This document shows positions 46,775 through 55,780 of a stretch of 64,000 nucleotides of DNA, piece by piece. Each line of letters begins with the position of its first letter. The stretch's first letter is position 1. Source of the DNA: Psychrobacillus sp044762745 (GTDB taxonomy: Bacteria; Bacillota; Bacilli; Bacillales_A; Planococcaceae). A program made the position numbers and the translations under genes. Where the stretch lies: contig NZ_JBIWEX010000019.1 of assembly GCF_044762745.1 (NCBI RefSeq), forward strand, positions 31,537 to 95,536, read 5' to 3'. Below the pieces are notes generated by a model, which worked only from the letters and a program-made list of their open reading frames with translations, made no database searches and was not told the origin of the DNA.

Positions 46775-47554
46775 ATGGAAAAAGATTCTAGAGTAGAGGC
46801 TTTTTGTAAGGATATTATAAAAATTGCCGATGAAAACAAAACAGAAAGAATTTTTGTACCGGTATTTAAAGATATTAAAGAGGAAGTAGAAGGATACTTA
46901 GAAAACTATATAGATTCTGGACAAATAGAAGTCGCTTCTTATGGTTCTACAAAAGGAAGTAATGCATTCAATGATTGCAGCATTGTAGTTTTGGGTGGAA
47001 TTCTTCATAAGACAGAGGACTTTTATATTGGCAAGTCTTTAGCAAATATGGAGAGTAATAGGAAAGATATACTTGATATCAATTGCAATAAGTATGGTAA
47101 AACACGAAGATTTAATGATTCCAAAATTGAGAAGGTTAAACTTTTAGATATGGTTGTAGACTATACACAAGAAATTATGCGTAGTAGTCAAAGAAATATT
47201 TCAAAGAATATTAATGGCAAGGTTTATGTCTTTCATTATGATGAAATCCTATTAGGATTATTACAGTCGATGTTTTCTGAGAGTATAGTCGAGAAATGGA
47301 TACCTCAACATATTATTGAAACGAATATAAATCAGAAAAAAAACAATAAAAACGTTAAAGCTATTTGTGAATATCTAAAAAAACATACTGAAAAAGAAAT
47401 ATACTTTTCAGAAATTCTAGAAAAAGTAGGATTAAAAAAGCAATTATTTAGCAATACATTAAAAAATCCATCCCTACAAGCATTTCTTGAGGTCAATAAA
47501 TATGTAGAGAAAAGAAATGGAAGAAAAAAACTTTTTGTGAAAATTGAAAAATAA
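46775..47554 (+). pseudogene. C-terminal part of a replicative helicase-like protein, probable remnant
   Basis: 259-residue frame in the same phase as the primase and separated from it by stop codons at 46766-46774. Features such as YGSTKGSNAFNDCSIVVLGG and EDFYIGKSLAN resemble the late motifs of phage/satellite primase-helicases. No Walker A loop is present in either half, so the ATPase core appears lost by internal deletion. It could alternatively be an independent gene; there is no good ribosome site before 46775. Ends in a basic tail and a terminator-like hairpin. Confidence 0.55.
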
Positions 47555-47557
47555 TCG

Positions 47558-47607
47558 ATAGTACATAGTTTCTTAGTTTATTTATTTAATAGAAAACTAT
47601 GTACTAT
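47558..47607. repeat. ATAGTACATAGTTT inverted repeat, island copy 2 / terminator-like
   Basis: Perfect 14-bp arms with a 22-nt loop, followed by five T, so it may terminate the replication genes. The arm core equals that of the 45136-45182 inverted repeat. Confidence 0.7.
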
Positions 47608-47813
47608 TTTTAAAGTAACAAAAGAGCAGAATTACTTTAAGTGAAAATGTACAATTAAATAACCATATAACTCATTGCTCGGTAACTGACATGTGCTTCT
47701 ATATAAATTACTTGAAAATTTTTGTTTTTCATAACTTTTTATTCTGAAAGATTTATAATAGGTAATATAAATTATTTACTATATGTTTATTCTATAAGAT
47801 GGAGGTAGTATAA

Positions 47814-49151
47814 ATGAAAATTAATCATGTTCGTATAAGAGAAGCGTGGGGTCTAAAAGATTTACTAATTAAATTTGATAAGCCTTCAGAAGAGTATTTC
47901 AAAAAATCTAATATCTCAATAATAGTTGGTGAGAACGGAACAGGTAAGACATCAATTCTTAGATTATTATCATATGCGTTTTTTCCAGAAATGAATGAAA
48001 AACAAGAGTTGTACCCTCAATTTCATATTAATTATGAAATTAATGAAAAAGAATATGAAATAGGTGCTTTGGGTAATGAATCTAGGAGTATAAGTAGACC
48101 AAAAAAGGTTATAGTTTCCTCATATGCAGTTTTTGAAGCTTTTAAAGTGAATTATAAAAAAGGTAATAAAGTAAACAATTATGTAGGTGAGTATGCTGGT
48201 ACTGAGTATTACTACTGTGGACCGACAGTTAAGGGAGGAATTTCTAGCTTAAAGGAAGCGATACCAACAATAATTAAGTCATTTTATAATGCTAAAGAAA
48301 ATAAGAAACTTAGTGAATCTATAAATCAATTAATGTCAGTAATCGGATATAGTGGTTATCCTTTTATTGAAATCTCTTTACCTAGGTTAAATCATAGTAG
48401 AATGAGAAAAATGGACTACAGCGATGAAGATATTTTGTTATTACAAGAGAAATCCTTTATATTGAAAAATGAAATTAAGTACCGTAGTCTTAAACCTTTA
48501 GGTGGGGGGAAATATTTAATCTCTCCAGAGGCAGTAGATGACAATTTCTTAGAGATGTTACTGGAATTAGATGAATCTGAATTTTTCAGTAAAATATTTA
48601 TTGATTTAATTTTTCGAAGAGAAGGAGAAAATGTTCATTTTTCACAAATGAGTTCTGGAGAATTGACAATGTTTTTTAGATTCTTTCCTTTAATCGATAA
48701 AATTTGTGACGATTGTGTTGTTTTAATAGATGAACCAGAAACACATTTGCATCCAAAATGGATTAAAAATTATATTAACCTGTTAGTAAAATTATTCGGA
48801 AATTTTAATGTTCATTTTATTATTGCTACTCATTCTCCACTTATTGCTTCGGATGTACCTAAAGAATGTATTATTGGACTTAAGAGAATTAATAATAACT
48901 TAATCAAACAATACAATATCCATGAAAAAACCTTGGGAGGAGAGACAGGGGATATCTTACAGGATGTATTTAATTTAGAGGAGTATGGTGGAGAATTTAC
49001 TAAGTCTAAAAAAGAGAAAATAAAGCAGCTCTTAATTGACTCTAAAATAAATGAAGCATTAAATTTATATGATGATTTAAGTTTAAATTCGGATAAATAT
49101 AAATTTTTTGATGAAATAGTACATCTATTGCCAGATATCGGGAAGGAATAA
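47814..49151 (+). CDS. AAA/OLD-like ATPase, putative Septu (PtuA-type) defence subunit
   Basis: 445 residues. Walker A GENGTGKTS at residues 39-47, ABC-like signature region SQMSSGELTMFFRF near 280, Walker B VLIDEPETHLHPKW near 303-316 and a THSPLIAS switch near 340. SMC/OLD-type architecture without a Toprim nuclease domain, so the nuclease is likely the neighbouring gene. Seven base pairs later comes an HNH gene: ATPase plus HNH is the Septu (PtuA-PtuB) arrangement of anti-phage systems. Family knowledge: PtuA ATPase regulates PtuB nuclease. Strong GGAGG ribosome site. Confidence 0.8.
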   Translation: MKINHVRIREAWGLKDLLIKFDKPSEEYFKKSNISIIVGENGTGKTSILRLLSYAFFPEMNEKQELYPQFHINYEINEKEYEIGALGNESRSISRPKKVIVSSYAVFEAFKVNYKKGNKVNNYVGEYAGTEYYYCGPTVKGGISSLKEAIPTIIKSFYNAKENKKLSESINQLMSVIGYSGYPFIEISLPRLNHSRMRKMDYSDEDILLLQEKSFILKNEIKYRSLKPLGGGKYLISPEAVDDNFLEMLLELDESEFFSKIFIDLIFRREGENVHFSQMSSGELTMFFRFFPLIDKICDDCVVLIDEPETHLHPKWIKNYINLLVKLFGNFNVHFIIATHSPLIASDVPKECIIGLKRINNNLIKQYNIHEKTLGGETGDILQDVFNLEEYGGEFTKSKKEKIKQLLIDSKINEALNLYDDLSLNSDKYKFFDEIVHLLPDIGKE

Positions 49152-49157
49152 GAAAAT

Positions 49158-50207
49158 ATGTGGAAAGTTGAGATAAAAAAAATTCATAAATTATACGAGT
49201 TTACTGATGATTTCATAAAAGATATGTTTAATTGGACCTTGGTCAATAAGGGGATTTCGCTAACAGGCGTTCAAGAATCTATACATATTAAAAGATTATA
49301 TGATTTTGCTAATGAATGCCCAAGTTTAAAGAAGCACATGTACGAGTTAGCTCAATGTAGTGATATAGAAGAAGTTTTTAAAATGTATATAGAGCTTACT
49401 GAGAATTATGAAGCTATATTGAAGAGAAAATTTGAGCCGACAATAATTTTAAATGAAGAAACTACTAAGACGGTTAGAAAAGCATTTGAATATTTCTATA
49501 ATGAAGCTTTAGATTTAAAATCATTTTGGGCTAACTATAAGAGTGGAGAGTATAAAAGTAAAAATGACTTCAGAAACGAAATAGGTGCAGTGAGACATAG
49601 ATGTCCATATTGTGATATACAGAGAACTACTGTTGCTGATTTTACTAATACTGACCATTTCTTGCCAATATCCAATTATCCGTTTTTAGGAGTAATGTGG
49701 AAAAATCTCATCGTTTCATGTATAGCCTGTAATACGGCAATAAAAAATAATGTAATTAATTTACCGATTCTCCATCCATTCTTTGATAGCATACATGACG
49801 AACTATTCTTTACATTTACTATGGGAACAAAGACCATTGAAATTAATGCCATAGATAATGGCTTTGGAAAAGAAGCTGCTGAAAATTTTTACAAACTATT
49901 TCACCTAGATAAGAATTACCCAAAGTTGTGGGATGTAATTGAAAGGGAAGAGAAAGATATTATACGAGAAGCTAGTAGATATATTAAAAAACAGAGTGAA
50001 ATAGAAATTAACAAAGGGTATCAAGAAGTTATTGAAATTATTGATGACAGGCAAAGAAATATTTATTCACAAAGAGCAATTGGTGAATGTACTAAATTAA
50101 AACTTGATTTTTATAAGTTTTACAAAGATTACAGTAAATCAAAAATGAAAAAATTTATGCTACTAGAACAATATGGAAAAGAAGTATTTGAAGAACAGGA
50201 AGTATAA
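49158..50207 (+). CDS. HNH endonuclease, putative Septu (PtuB-type) subunit
   Basis: 349 residues. A treble-clef HNH core lies at about 148-195: CPYC, then TDHFLPISNYP with the catalytic His, and NLIVSCIACNTAIKNN with the second zinc pair. The N-terminal ~140 residues and the C-terminus are helical. Immediately downstream of the ATPase gene with which it should form a complex. In studied Septu systems the HNH subunit cuts nucleic acid upon infection; inferred here. Followed by a terminator, so the pair forms a two-gene operon. Confidence 0.8.
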   Translation: MWKVEIKKIHKLYEFTDDFIKDMFNWTLVNKGISLTGVQESIHIKRLYDFANECPSLKKHMYELAQCSDIEEVFKMYIELTENYEAILKRKFEPTIILNEETTKTVRKAFEYFYNEALDLKSFWANYKSGEYKSKNDFRNEIGAVRHRCPYCDIQRTTVADFTNTDHFLPISNYPFLGVMWKNLIVSCIACNTAIKNNVINLPILHPFFDSIHDELFFTFTMGTKTIEINAIDNGFGKEAAENFYKLFHLDKNYPKLWDVIEREEKDIIREASRYIKKQSEIEINKGYQEVIEIIDDRQRNIYSQRAIGECTKLKLDFYKFYKDYSKSKMKKFMLLEQYGKEVFEEQEV

Positions 50208-50358
50208 TTTAAATAGAATAGTATTATTATTGATTGTCTACTGTATTATATTTTGCAAGCTTTGATGAAAGAGTATAGTATAAGGGGTTCCTGCGTGAAT
50301 AGTTGGAACAACTGCTTACAAGTATTGCATCAATAAAAACAACATACTAAATTGCAAC

Positions 50359-50391
50359 CAGAGTGTCCTTTAGGGCATTCTGTTTTTTTTA
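50359..50391 (+). terminator. Terminator after the Septu-like pair
   Basis: CAGAGTGTCC / GGGCATTCTG hairpin followed by eight T. The rest of 50208-50515 has no recognisable feature. Confidence 0.88.
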
Positions 50392-50515
50392 TAGTCTTAT
50401 AAAAACATGAATACTTTATTTAGCACTTGGTTATAATAATTTGTTTAGGCAAAAATGTATAAAATCCAAACTCCTTGTCTATAAATATAAAAACTATTAG
50501 CAAGGAGAGGATTAG

Positions 50516-51583
50516 ATGTTGATATTTCCACAATCCATCAAAATTAAATGGCATCAGCGATATAGGAATTACTATGAAATGAGGGGGTACATATTTACAG
50601 CTTATAGAGATGAGTTTGAGGTAAATGTTGTTGACCTACCTATAAGTAGTAATAAGAAGGTATGGGTTTATTGTGATTATTGTTATATAAAAGTACAAAA
50701 AAAATTTCAATGTTATATAAAACAAAAAGAAAAGTCAATAATAAAGAAGGATTGTTGTTATGATTGTAGACCTATAAAAACCAGAGAAAGCAACAAAATG
50801 AATTATGGAGTTGAAAGTACAAATCAGTTACATCAGACAATAGAAAAAAGAAATAATACAAACATTAAGACGTACGGTGGAGAAAATGTAATGGCAAGTG
50901 AGAGGGTAAGGGAAAAGGTAGCGCAAACAAATATTCAAAGATATGGTTTTAAAACTCCTGCACAAAATGAAATAGTTAAAGCGAAAATAAAAAACACAAA
51001 CATTCTTAAATATGGATTTGTTAGCCCGACACAGAATGAGGAAATCAGAATAAAACAACTAACTAAAATGCTTGAAAAATATAATGTTGAGTATGGAATG
51101 CAAAGTGAGGAAATATTGAATAAAGCTAGAAATACTTTGTATGAGAATGGAAATGCTCCGATAAGCCGTCAACAGCGATATATATGGCAGATAACTGGGG
51201 GAGAGATAAATTACCCATTCAAGAATTATTCTTTAGATATTGCAATAGCTGATAAGAAGATATATATTGAGTGTGATTTTGGTGGGCATTGGCTTCAAAT
51301 AAAACTAGGGAATAAAACAGAGGAAGAATTTAAATCAGATGAGCGTAAAAGGTACTATTCATTATATAGAAACGATTGGAAGTCTGTTCGAATAATATCT
51401 AAATCGGATAAAGTCCCAAGTCGAGAAAAAGTACACGAAATAATAGAAGTTGCTTATTATTATCTTCTAAGTGGACATAGTTGGATAAACTTTGATTTAG
51501 ATAAAAGTATGGTAATTTGTAGCGATTATAAAGGAAGATACGATTTTGGAACATTATTTTATCCTTATCAACTTGAGTTATAA
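50516..51583 (+). CDS. Vsr-like (EDxHD-type) endonuclease with Zn-finger and YG repeats
   Basis: 355 residues. Cys pairs CDYC (about 53-56) and CCYDC (about 80-84) suggest a zinc-binding N-terminal domain. Residues ~95-205 hold four or five repeats of about 23 residues with pattern (T)NI-x-x-YG-x-x-x-P-x-QNE. The C-terminus (~215-330) has LDIAIADKKIYIECDFGGHW and a later DWKSVRII strand, like the Vsr/EDxHD nuclease fold of phage homing endonucleases such as I-Bth0305I. No intron or intein is visible beside it, so it may be a free-standing homing or defence nuclease. Good AAGGAGAGG ribosome site. Confidence 0.65.
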   Translation: MLIFPQSIKIKWHQRYRNYYEMRGYIFTAYRDEFEVNVVDLPISSNKKVWVYCDYCYIKVQKKFQCYIKQKEKSIIKKDCCYDCRPIKTRESNKMNYGVESTNQLHQTIEKRNNTNIKTYGGENVMASERVREKVAQTNIQRYGFKTPAQNEIVKAKIKNTNILKYGFVSPTQNEEIRIKQLTKMLEKYNVEYGMQSEEILNKARNTLYENGNAPISRQQRYIWQITGGEINYPFKNYSLDIAIADKKIYIECDFGGHWLQIKLGNKTEEEFKSDERKRYYSLYRNDWKSVRIISKSDKVPSREKVHEIIEVAYYYLLSGHSWINFDLDKSMVICSDYKGRYDFGTLFYPYQLEL

Positions 51584-51840
51584 TGTGAGTATTGATGAAT
51601 ATCAGTTTTTTTATACTAATTTAAAATGAGGAATAGTAAACTATGTACTAATGAATAACAGGGAAGATAATCTATTAAAATGATTATCTTCCCTATTTAT
51701 ATGCTACAAAGTAATGTTGTTTTGCTAGAAAAACTGGTGGTTCAACGAGTACTTAACCTCAGTAATGCTTAAATGAATGAGTAATATTTATTGAAAAAAT
51801 TTTAGGTATTGCAATTATTGAAGAAGGACAAGTTTATAAA

Positions 51841-52416
51841 TCAACATACTTTAGGTTGATATGAAGGTCTTTTAGGTATACACGGACTTTTAGTCATATT
51901 TATATCTAGAAATAAGTTCTTATAAATACATAGGAAATCCTCAATCTGTAAAGGTGTAAGACAGTGTAACTCTTTGGGTAGCTCACTTAAATATAAAAAC
52001 CTTCTTCCTTTTATTTTATCTCCTAGCAGATTTTTTGCTCCAGTTCTTGTTCCACAATGAAGATATACTTTGTCAGGAAGTATGTTAAAACAAATACCTA
52101 ATCTAGTAGCTACATCATAACTAGTTAATGGGCCAATCCCCTTGATTCTTCTACATAGTTTAAGGTAGTCTTCAAACTTTCTAATCCCTTTAATTGATTC
52201 GAAATTCTTTATTAAATGTTTTTCTAATTCTAATTTTGCTGATTTCGTTATTCGACGTTGATGCGAATGAGTTTTCCCCTCTGAGGTAATTGCCCAAGCT
52301 ATCCTATTTATTAGCTCTTTTGGATTCTCTTTATAGATAGAATAATGTTGTAATTCTAATTGTTGTCGATGTTCAGTTCTAATAAAGTCTTCCACAAGGT
52401 ATTCCAAATAATTCAA
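51841..52416 (-). CDS. Unknown protein with helix-hairpin-helix-like motif
   Basis: 191 residues, TTG start with GGAGGTGG well placed. Mostly helical and basic; CRRIKGIGPLTSYDVATRLG near residues 97-116 looks like a helix-hairpin-helix DNA-binding element. Family not recognised. It is the only minus-strand gene in the island and faces the endonuclease gene convergently, so it may be a cargo gene with its own promoter. No signal peptide or membrane segment. Confidence 0.6.
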   Translation of the reverse strand: MNYLEYLVEDFIRTEHRQQLELQHYSIYKENPKELINRIAWAITSEGKTHSHQRRITKSAKLELEKHLIKNFESIKGIRKFEDYLKLCRRIKGIGPLTSYDVATRLGICFNILPDKVYLHCGTRTGAKNLLGDKIKGRRFLYLSELPKELHCLTPLQIEDFLCIYKNLFLDINMTKSPCIPKRPSYQPKVC

Positions 52417-52578
52417 TTATGCCACCTCCCTACTGTAATTATTATATGAAAAATATTGGTGAATTATGCAATTGAAATTTTCTGAGCTATATGCTTTGTT
52501 TTGACTTTATATTTAGTCAATGAAATCACAATTTCGTTTAGTATGAAAATATTCAAATATCCAATTTAAATTTAAGGA

Positions 52579-52615
52579 GTAGTAGAACAGTCCTTACATA
52601 GGCCTGTTCTACTAC
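52579..52615. promoter_or_regulatory. Perfect 12-bp hairpin upstream of the three-gene cassette
   Basis: GTAGTAGAACAG / CTGTTCTACTAC with a 13-nt loop. No T run follows on either side, so it is not an ordinary terminator; a protein-binding site or structured leader is possible. The remainder of 52417-52816 shows no gene. Confidence 0.55.
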
Positions 52616-52816
52616 ATTAATGGGAGTTTTAATTATACGTTACTGTAACATGAAGACATATGGCTCTATACAAAACAACCTTCCAAAAAAATTTTCCGTG
52701 TGTCTTTTGGTGTATGAGTAAAATCATATTTTAGCCTATCAATCTAATTAATTGTCGTATTTTGTTATAAAGAGTGATAGTATTTGATTATAAACTTACT
52801 GTTAGGATGGATAAAT

Positions 52817-53890
52817 GTGGTGAATTTAAATAGAGAAAGCGTGATTGAAAGAGCATTTGATAAATCAACAACAAAACAAGTGATTGCGTATCTTAAATCT
52901 AAAAAACCGGGATGGGTGAGGGATAAAAAAAAGCAAAAAAATAAAACTGATTTAAAAGTAGACTTTTTATCTCTAAGTCAAATATTAAATGAAAAAGATA
53001 TTAACGATTTGGTAGTAATGTCAGTAATGAAAAAAAATAGAGGCTTGCCAGCATACACATATAAAACTAGTAATTTAGGAAAATTGAAAGACAAAAGTTT
53101 ACAAGAAATGAAAGATGTTTTTGTAAAGTCTTATTCACAGGGTGGAGGTTATGAAGTAGTATTAAACGACATTGAGTATTCAGATGAGAAATATAATTTA
53201 TATACACATGTTAAAGAATATGAAACTTCTTGGAAAACAGGTGTTCAAGATGTAGGCTCAATATCGGCTGTCTATAATTGTAAGATTATTATTGACGTAA
53301 AAGAAAGTGTAGTTTCTATTGAAGTTGGTGATGACCATATTGAAGGGATAATTGTGAAATTCTTGGGTTCTAGACTGGGCTTGCCAATAGTACCTTATAC
53401 AATAACAGTATTTAATGCTGTACACTCGGATAGTGCTAGTGAAAAAACTATGCTTATATTTGATTATATATATAATAGGCTACCATTAAAAGGTATTAGT
53501 TCTAGTTTTAATGATGTTAAGTTTGCTATAAACAGTACAACTCAAACTGGTGGTGTAAAAGGTGTCACTATTCATGGTAATGATATTATAAGCTCAGATG
53601 AAGCATGTAAATATATTACTCTTGCAAATGATATAATTTCCTTTAAAACAACTTCACTTTATAAAGGTTCAAAAGTGACAGTACAGTTTACCTTAAAAGG
53701 CAAACAATTTGACAAGTTGAAAATTACAGTTATGGACAATATGTCGGAAACATTAAAACAAGAAATTATGGGAAATTTACAGACTGAATATATTTTAATG
53801 TGTAAACAAGGTATTAAAGATATGGCTAAGACTAGATTAATATTGCAGCCAATTTACGAGAGCTTTATTAATAAAGCGAGCATCAGTTAA
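52817..53890 (+). CDS. Unknown cassette protein A (cytosolic)
   Basis: About 357 residues from GTG 52817 (or 52820), preceded by AGGATGG; an upstream TTG at 52784 lacks a ribosome site. No signal peptide or membrane helix. The N-terminal ~80 residues are basic and helical (TTKQVIAYLKSKKPGWVRDKKKQ), the rest beta-rich with Gly-containing turns. No catalytic motif recognised. It begins a same-strand run of three genes (gaps 30 bp, then 8-nt overlap), implying co-expression. I cannot name the family. Confidence 0.65.
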   Translation: MVNLNRESVIERAFDKSTTKQVIAYLKSKKPGWVRDKKKQKNKTDLKVDFLSLSQILNEKDINDLVVMSVMKKNRGLPAYTYKTSNLGKLKDKSLQEMKDVFVKSYSQGGGYEVVLNDIEYSDEKYNLYTHVKEYETSWKTGVQDVGSISAVYNCKIIIDVKESVVSIEVGDDHIEGIIVKFLGSRLGLPIVPYTITVFNAVHSDSASEKTMLIFDYIYNRLPLKGISSSFNDVKFAINSTTQTGGVKGVTIHGNDIISSDEACKYITLANDIISFKTTSLYKGSKVTVQFTLKGKQFDKLKITVMDNMSETLKQEIMGNLQTEYILMCKQGIKDMAKTRLILQPIYESFINKASIS

Positions 53891-53920
53891 TCCAATCTCT
53901 TATAAAAGTGGGTGAGAAAA

Positions 53921-54532
53921 ATGCTATTAAATAGAGATAGTATTTATTATTTTTATGAAGGTAGTATAGATTGGGAAAATATTATTAATCAAAATGAAGA
54001 ATATTTATCTATTATTTATAAAACCACCAATGATGTAGTTAATGTGAATATTGAATGGATGGATTCAATTAGAGTTAAAGATAAAATCGTAGCAAAAAAT
54101 AAGAAACAATTGAAATTATTAGTTTATGAAAGCAGTAAAACAATATGTATTTTTAGTAGTTCTGAAAGTCATATTGCTTTTGCAATAGCACAATTAAATA
54201 ATTATTTTCAGATATCAATACAAAAAGTGAAATTATTTGAATTATATCAAAATTTTTTTATTAAATCATTAGTAAAAAATACATTTAAATTAACGAGCTT
54301 AGATATTTTTAGGGCATCAGCAGAATCCTTTATTAATATTTCAGTTCAAGAAATTAAACAACATGAATTATTAACAGTTTTAACTAATCAAACTAAAGCA
54401 TTAGTAATACTTCACGAGGATAAAGATATATATTTTGTAATAGATTCAAATTCAATAGTTTCTTTTTTTGATACGGAGGAAAGCCTAGGGATTTATGATG
54501 TCTGCAAAAGGATAGTGAAGGATATTGTATAA
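53921..54532 (+). CDS. Unknown cassette protein B (cytosolic)
   Basis: 203 residues from ATG 53921, spaced 4 nt from GGTGAG; a GTG at 53912 is the alternative. Very AT-rich coding sequence. Sequence alternates beta strands and helices, without membrane helix or recognisable motif. Its 3' end overlaps the next gene by 8 nt, so the two are translationally coupled. No known family recognised. Confidence 0.6.
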   Translation: MLLNRDSIYYFYEGSIDWENIINQNEEYLSIIYKTTNDVVNVNIEWMDSIRVKDKIVAKNKKQLKLLVYESSKTICIFSSSESHIAFAIAQLNNYFQISIQKVKLFELYQNFFIKSLVKNTFKLTSLDIFRASAESFINISVQEIKQHELLTVLTNQTKALVILHEDKDIYFVIDSNSIVSFFDTEESLGIYDVCKRIVKDIV

Positions 54533-55619
54533 GTATAAGTGGTGGTCTACTTCGTTAATATTGATTCCATTTATCTCGATACTCGTATTGCTACTGAGGT
54601 CAAACGGAATTCAAACATTTTTTGCATCTAATCAACTAGAAGAGTCAATAAAAAATTCAGTTGGGATAGTAGGATGGATTTTCGGTGGAATTATGTCCTT
54701 ACTCGGATTTCTCACTATTTTTATTGCATTTACATATGAAAATAAACTATTAAAAGCTTCAAAAATTAAGCAACAGCTTTTACGTCCCTATGCATTAAAT
54801 TTATCTGAAATTATAAATAAATTAAGTGAGTATAGTTTGTATACAAGAAGAGACTTTATAATAAACATTATCTATTGGATTTTTTTAATTGTTTCAAGTA
54901 GTTCAGTAATAATATGGGGAATAATAATTGCATTTTATACAAACTTTGACTTTTCATTATCTGTAATTAATCAGAATAAAGTAATAAACTATGTGCTACT
55001 TCTTTTGTGGATATTATTCACACTGTTTCTTTTATCTATCTTAGTAATGATAAATTTTATAAGATTTAATAAAGACCCACTAGCAGAAGGCTATCTATTG
55101 GATGGATTTGAATTATCTGATATTGAATCACTAAAGAGAAATAAAGCGGATTTACAGGAACTATACTATAAGATAACTCCTACATTAATCTTAATGAAAA
55201 ATCCAAATTATTTACCAGACAAGATTTCATATAAGCTAGAATTAAGTATACATTTCCCTGTTAAACTTTTAAATATAAGATTTGTAGTTGTGTTATATAA
55301 ACAACAAAGTGACGATATTTCTATTAGAGTATTTGGAGTATTGAAAAACCTAAATAAATTGGGTGAAAGTTTTTCCACAATCATTGCTGATGACATAAAT
55401 ATCATTGGTGATTCTATAAACGAAAAAACAACTGGTGTAATTAAATTTTACGATAGAGAAGATAATTTAATTAGTTTACTAAAACTTAAAGTTGAAGAAA
55501 ATGAAGAAGGAATGTCAATAAAGGCTTCAGAAAAAGTGGATTTAAATTTAATAACAAGAGATGTTGATTACAAGGATATTGAAAAAAGAGATGAAGAATT
55601 TATAGACTACACTATTTGA
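54525..55619 (+). CDS. Unknown cassette protein C (four-helix membrane protein)
   Basis: 364 residues, TTG start preceded by GAAGG. Four membrane helices in the N-terminal half at about residues 8-26, 45-70, 110-136 and 153-177, then a soluble ~180-residue C-terminal domain rich in beta strands with an acidic end (YKDIEKRDEEF). Topology is that of a membrane effector or sensor attached to soluble partners A and B. No named domain recognised. A strong terminator directly follows the stop. Confidence 0.65.
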   Translation: MYKYKWWSTSLILIPFISILVLLLRSNGIQTFFASNQLEESIKNSVGIVGWIFGGIMSLLGFLTIFIAFTYENKLLKASKIKQQLLRPYALNLSEIINKLSEYSLYTRRDFIINIIYWIFLIVSSSSVIIWGIIIAFYTNFDFSLSVINQNKVINYVLLLLWILFTLFLLSILVMINFIRFNKDPLAEGYLLDGFELSDIESLKRNKADLQELYYKITPTLILMKNPNYLPDKISYKLELSIHFPVKLLNIRFVVVLYKQQSDDISIRVFGVLKNLNKLGESFSTIIADDINIIGDSINEKTTGVIKFYDREDNLISLLKLKVEENEEGMSIKASEKVDLNLITRDVDYKDIEKRDEEFIDYTI

Positions 55620-55620
55620 G

Positions 55621-55661
55621 TATTTGAAGAGATTTGAGAATATCTTTTCAAATATTTTTTT
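55621..55661 (+). terminator. Terminator of the three-gene cassette
   Basis: TATTTGAAGAGAT / ATCTTTTCAAATA stem (one G-U) followed by seven T. Confidence 0.9.
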
Positions 55662-55780
55662 GTGCGAGGAAGTTAAATAAGTCTACAAATATAAAAATAA
55701 ATTAGTGGAGAGGCTACATTAAATTTATTGAATTCATTGAGAAGTGGTATTTATCTAATAAAATGTGAAAGAACGGCTTT

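Noticed and set aside
52784..52816. Extended N-terminus of cassette protein A from TTG
   Set aside because: There is no ribosome site for it, whereas AGGATGG precedes the GTG codons at 52817/52820.
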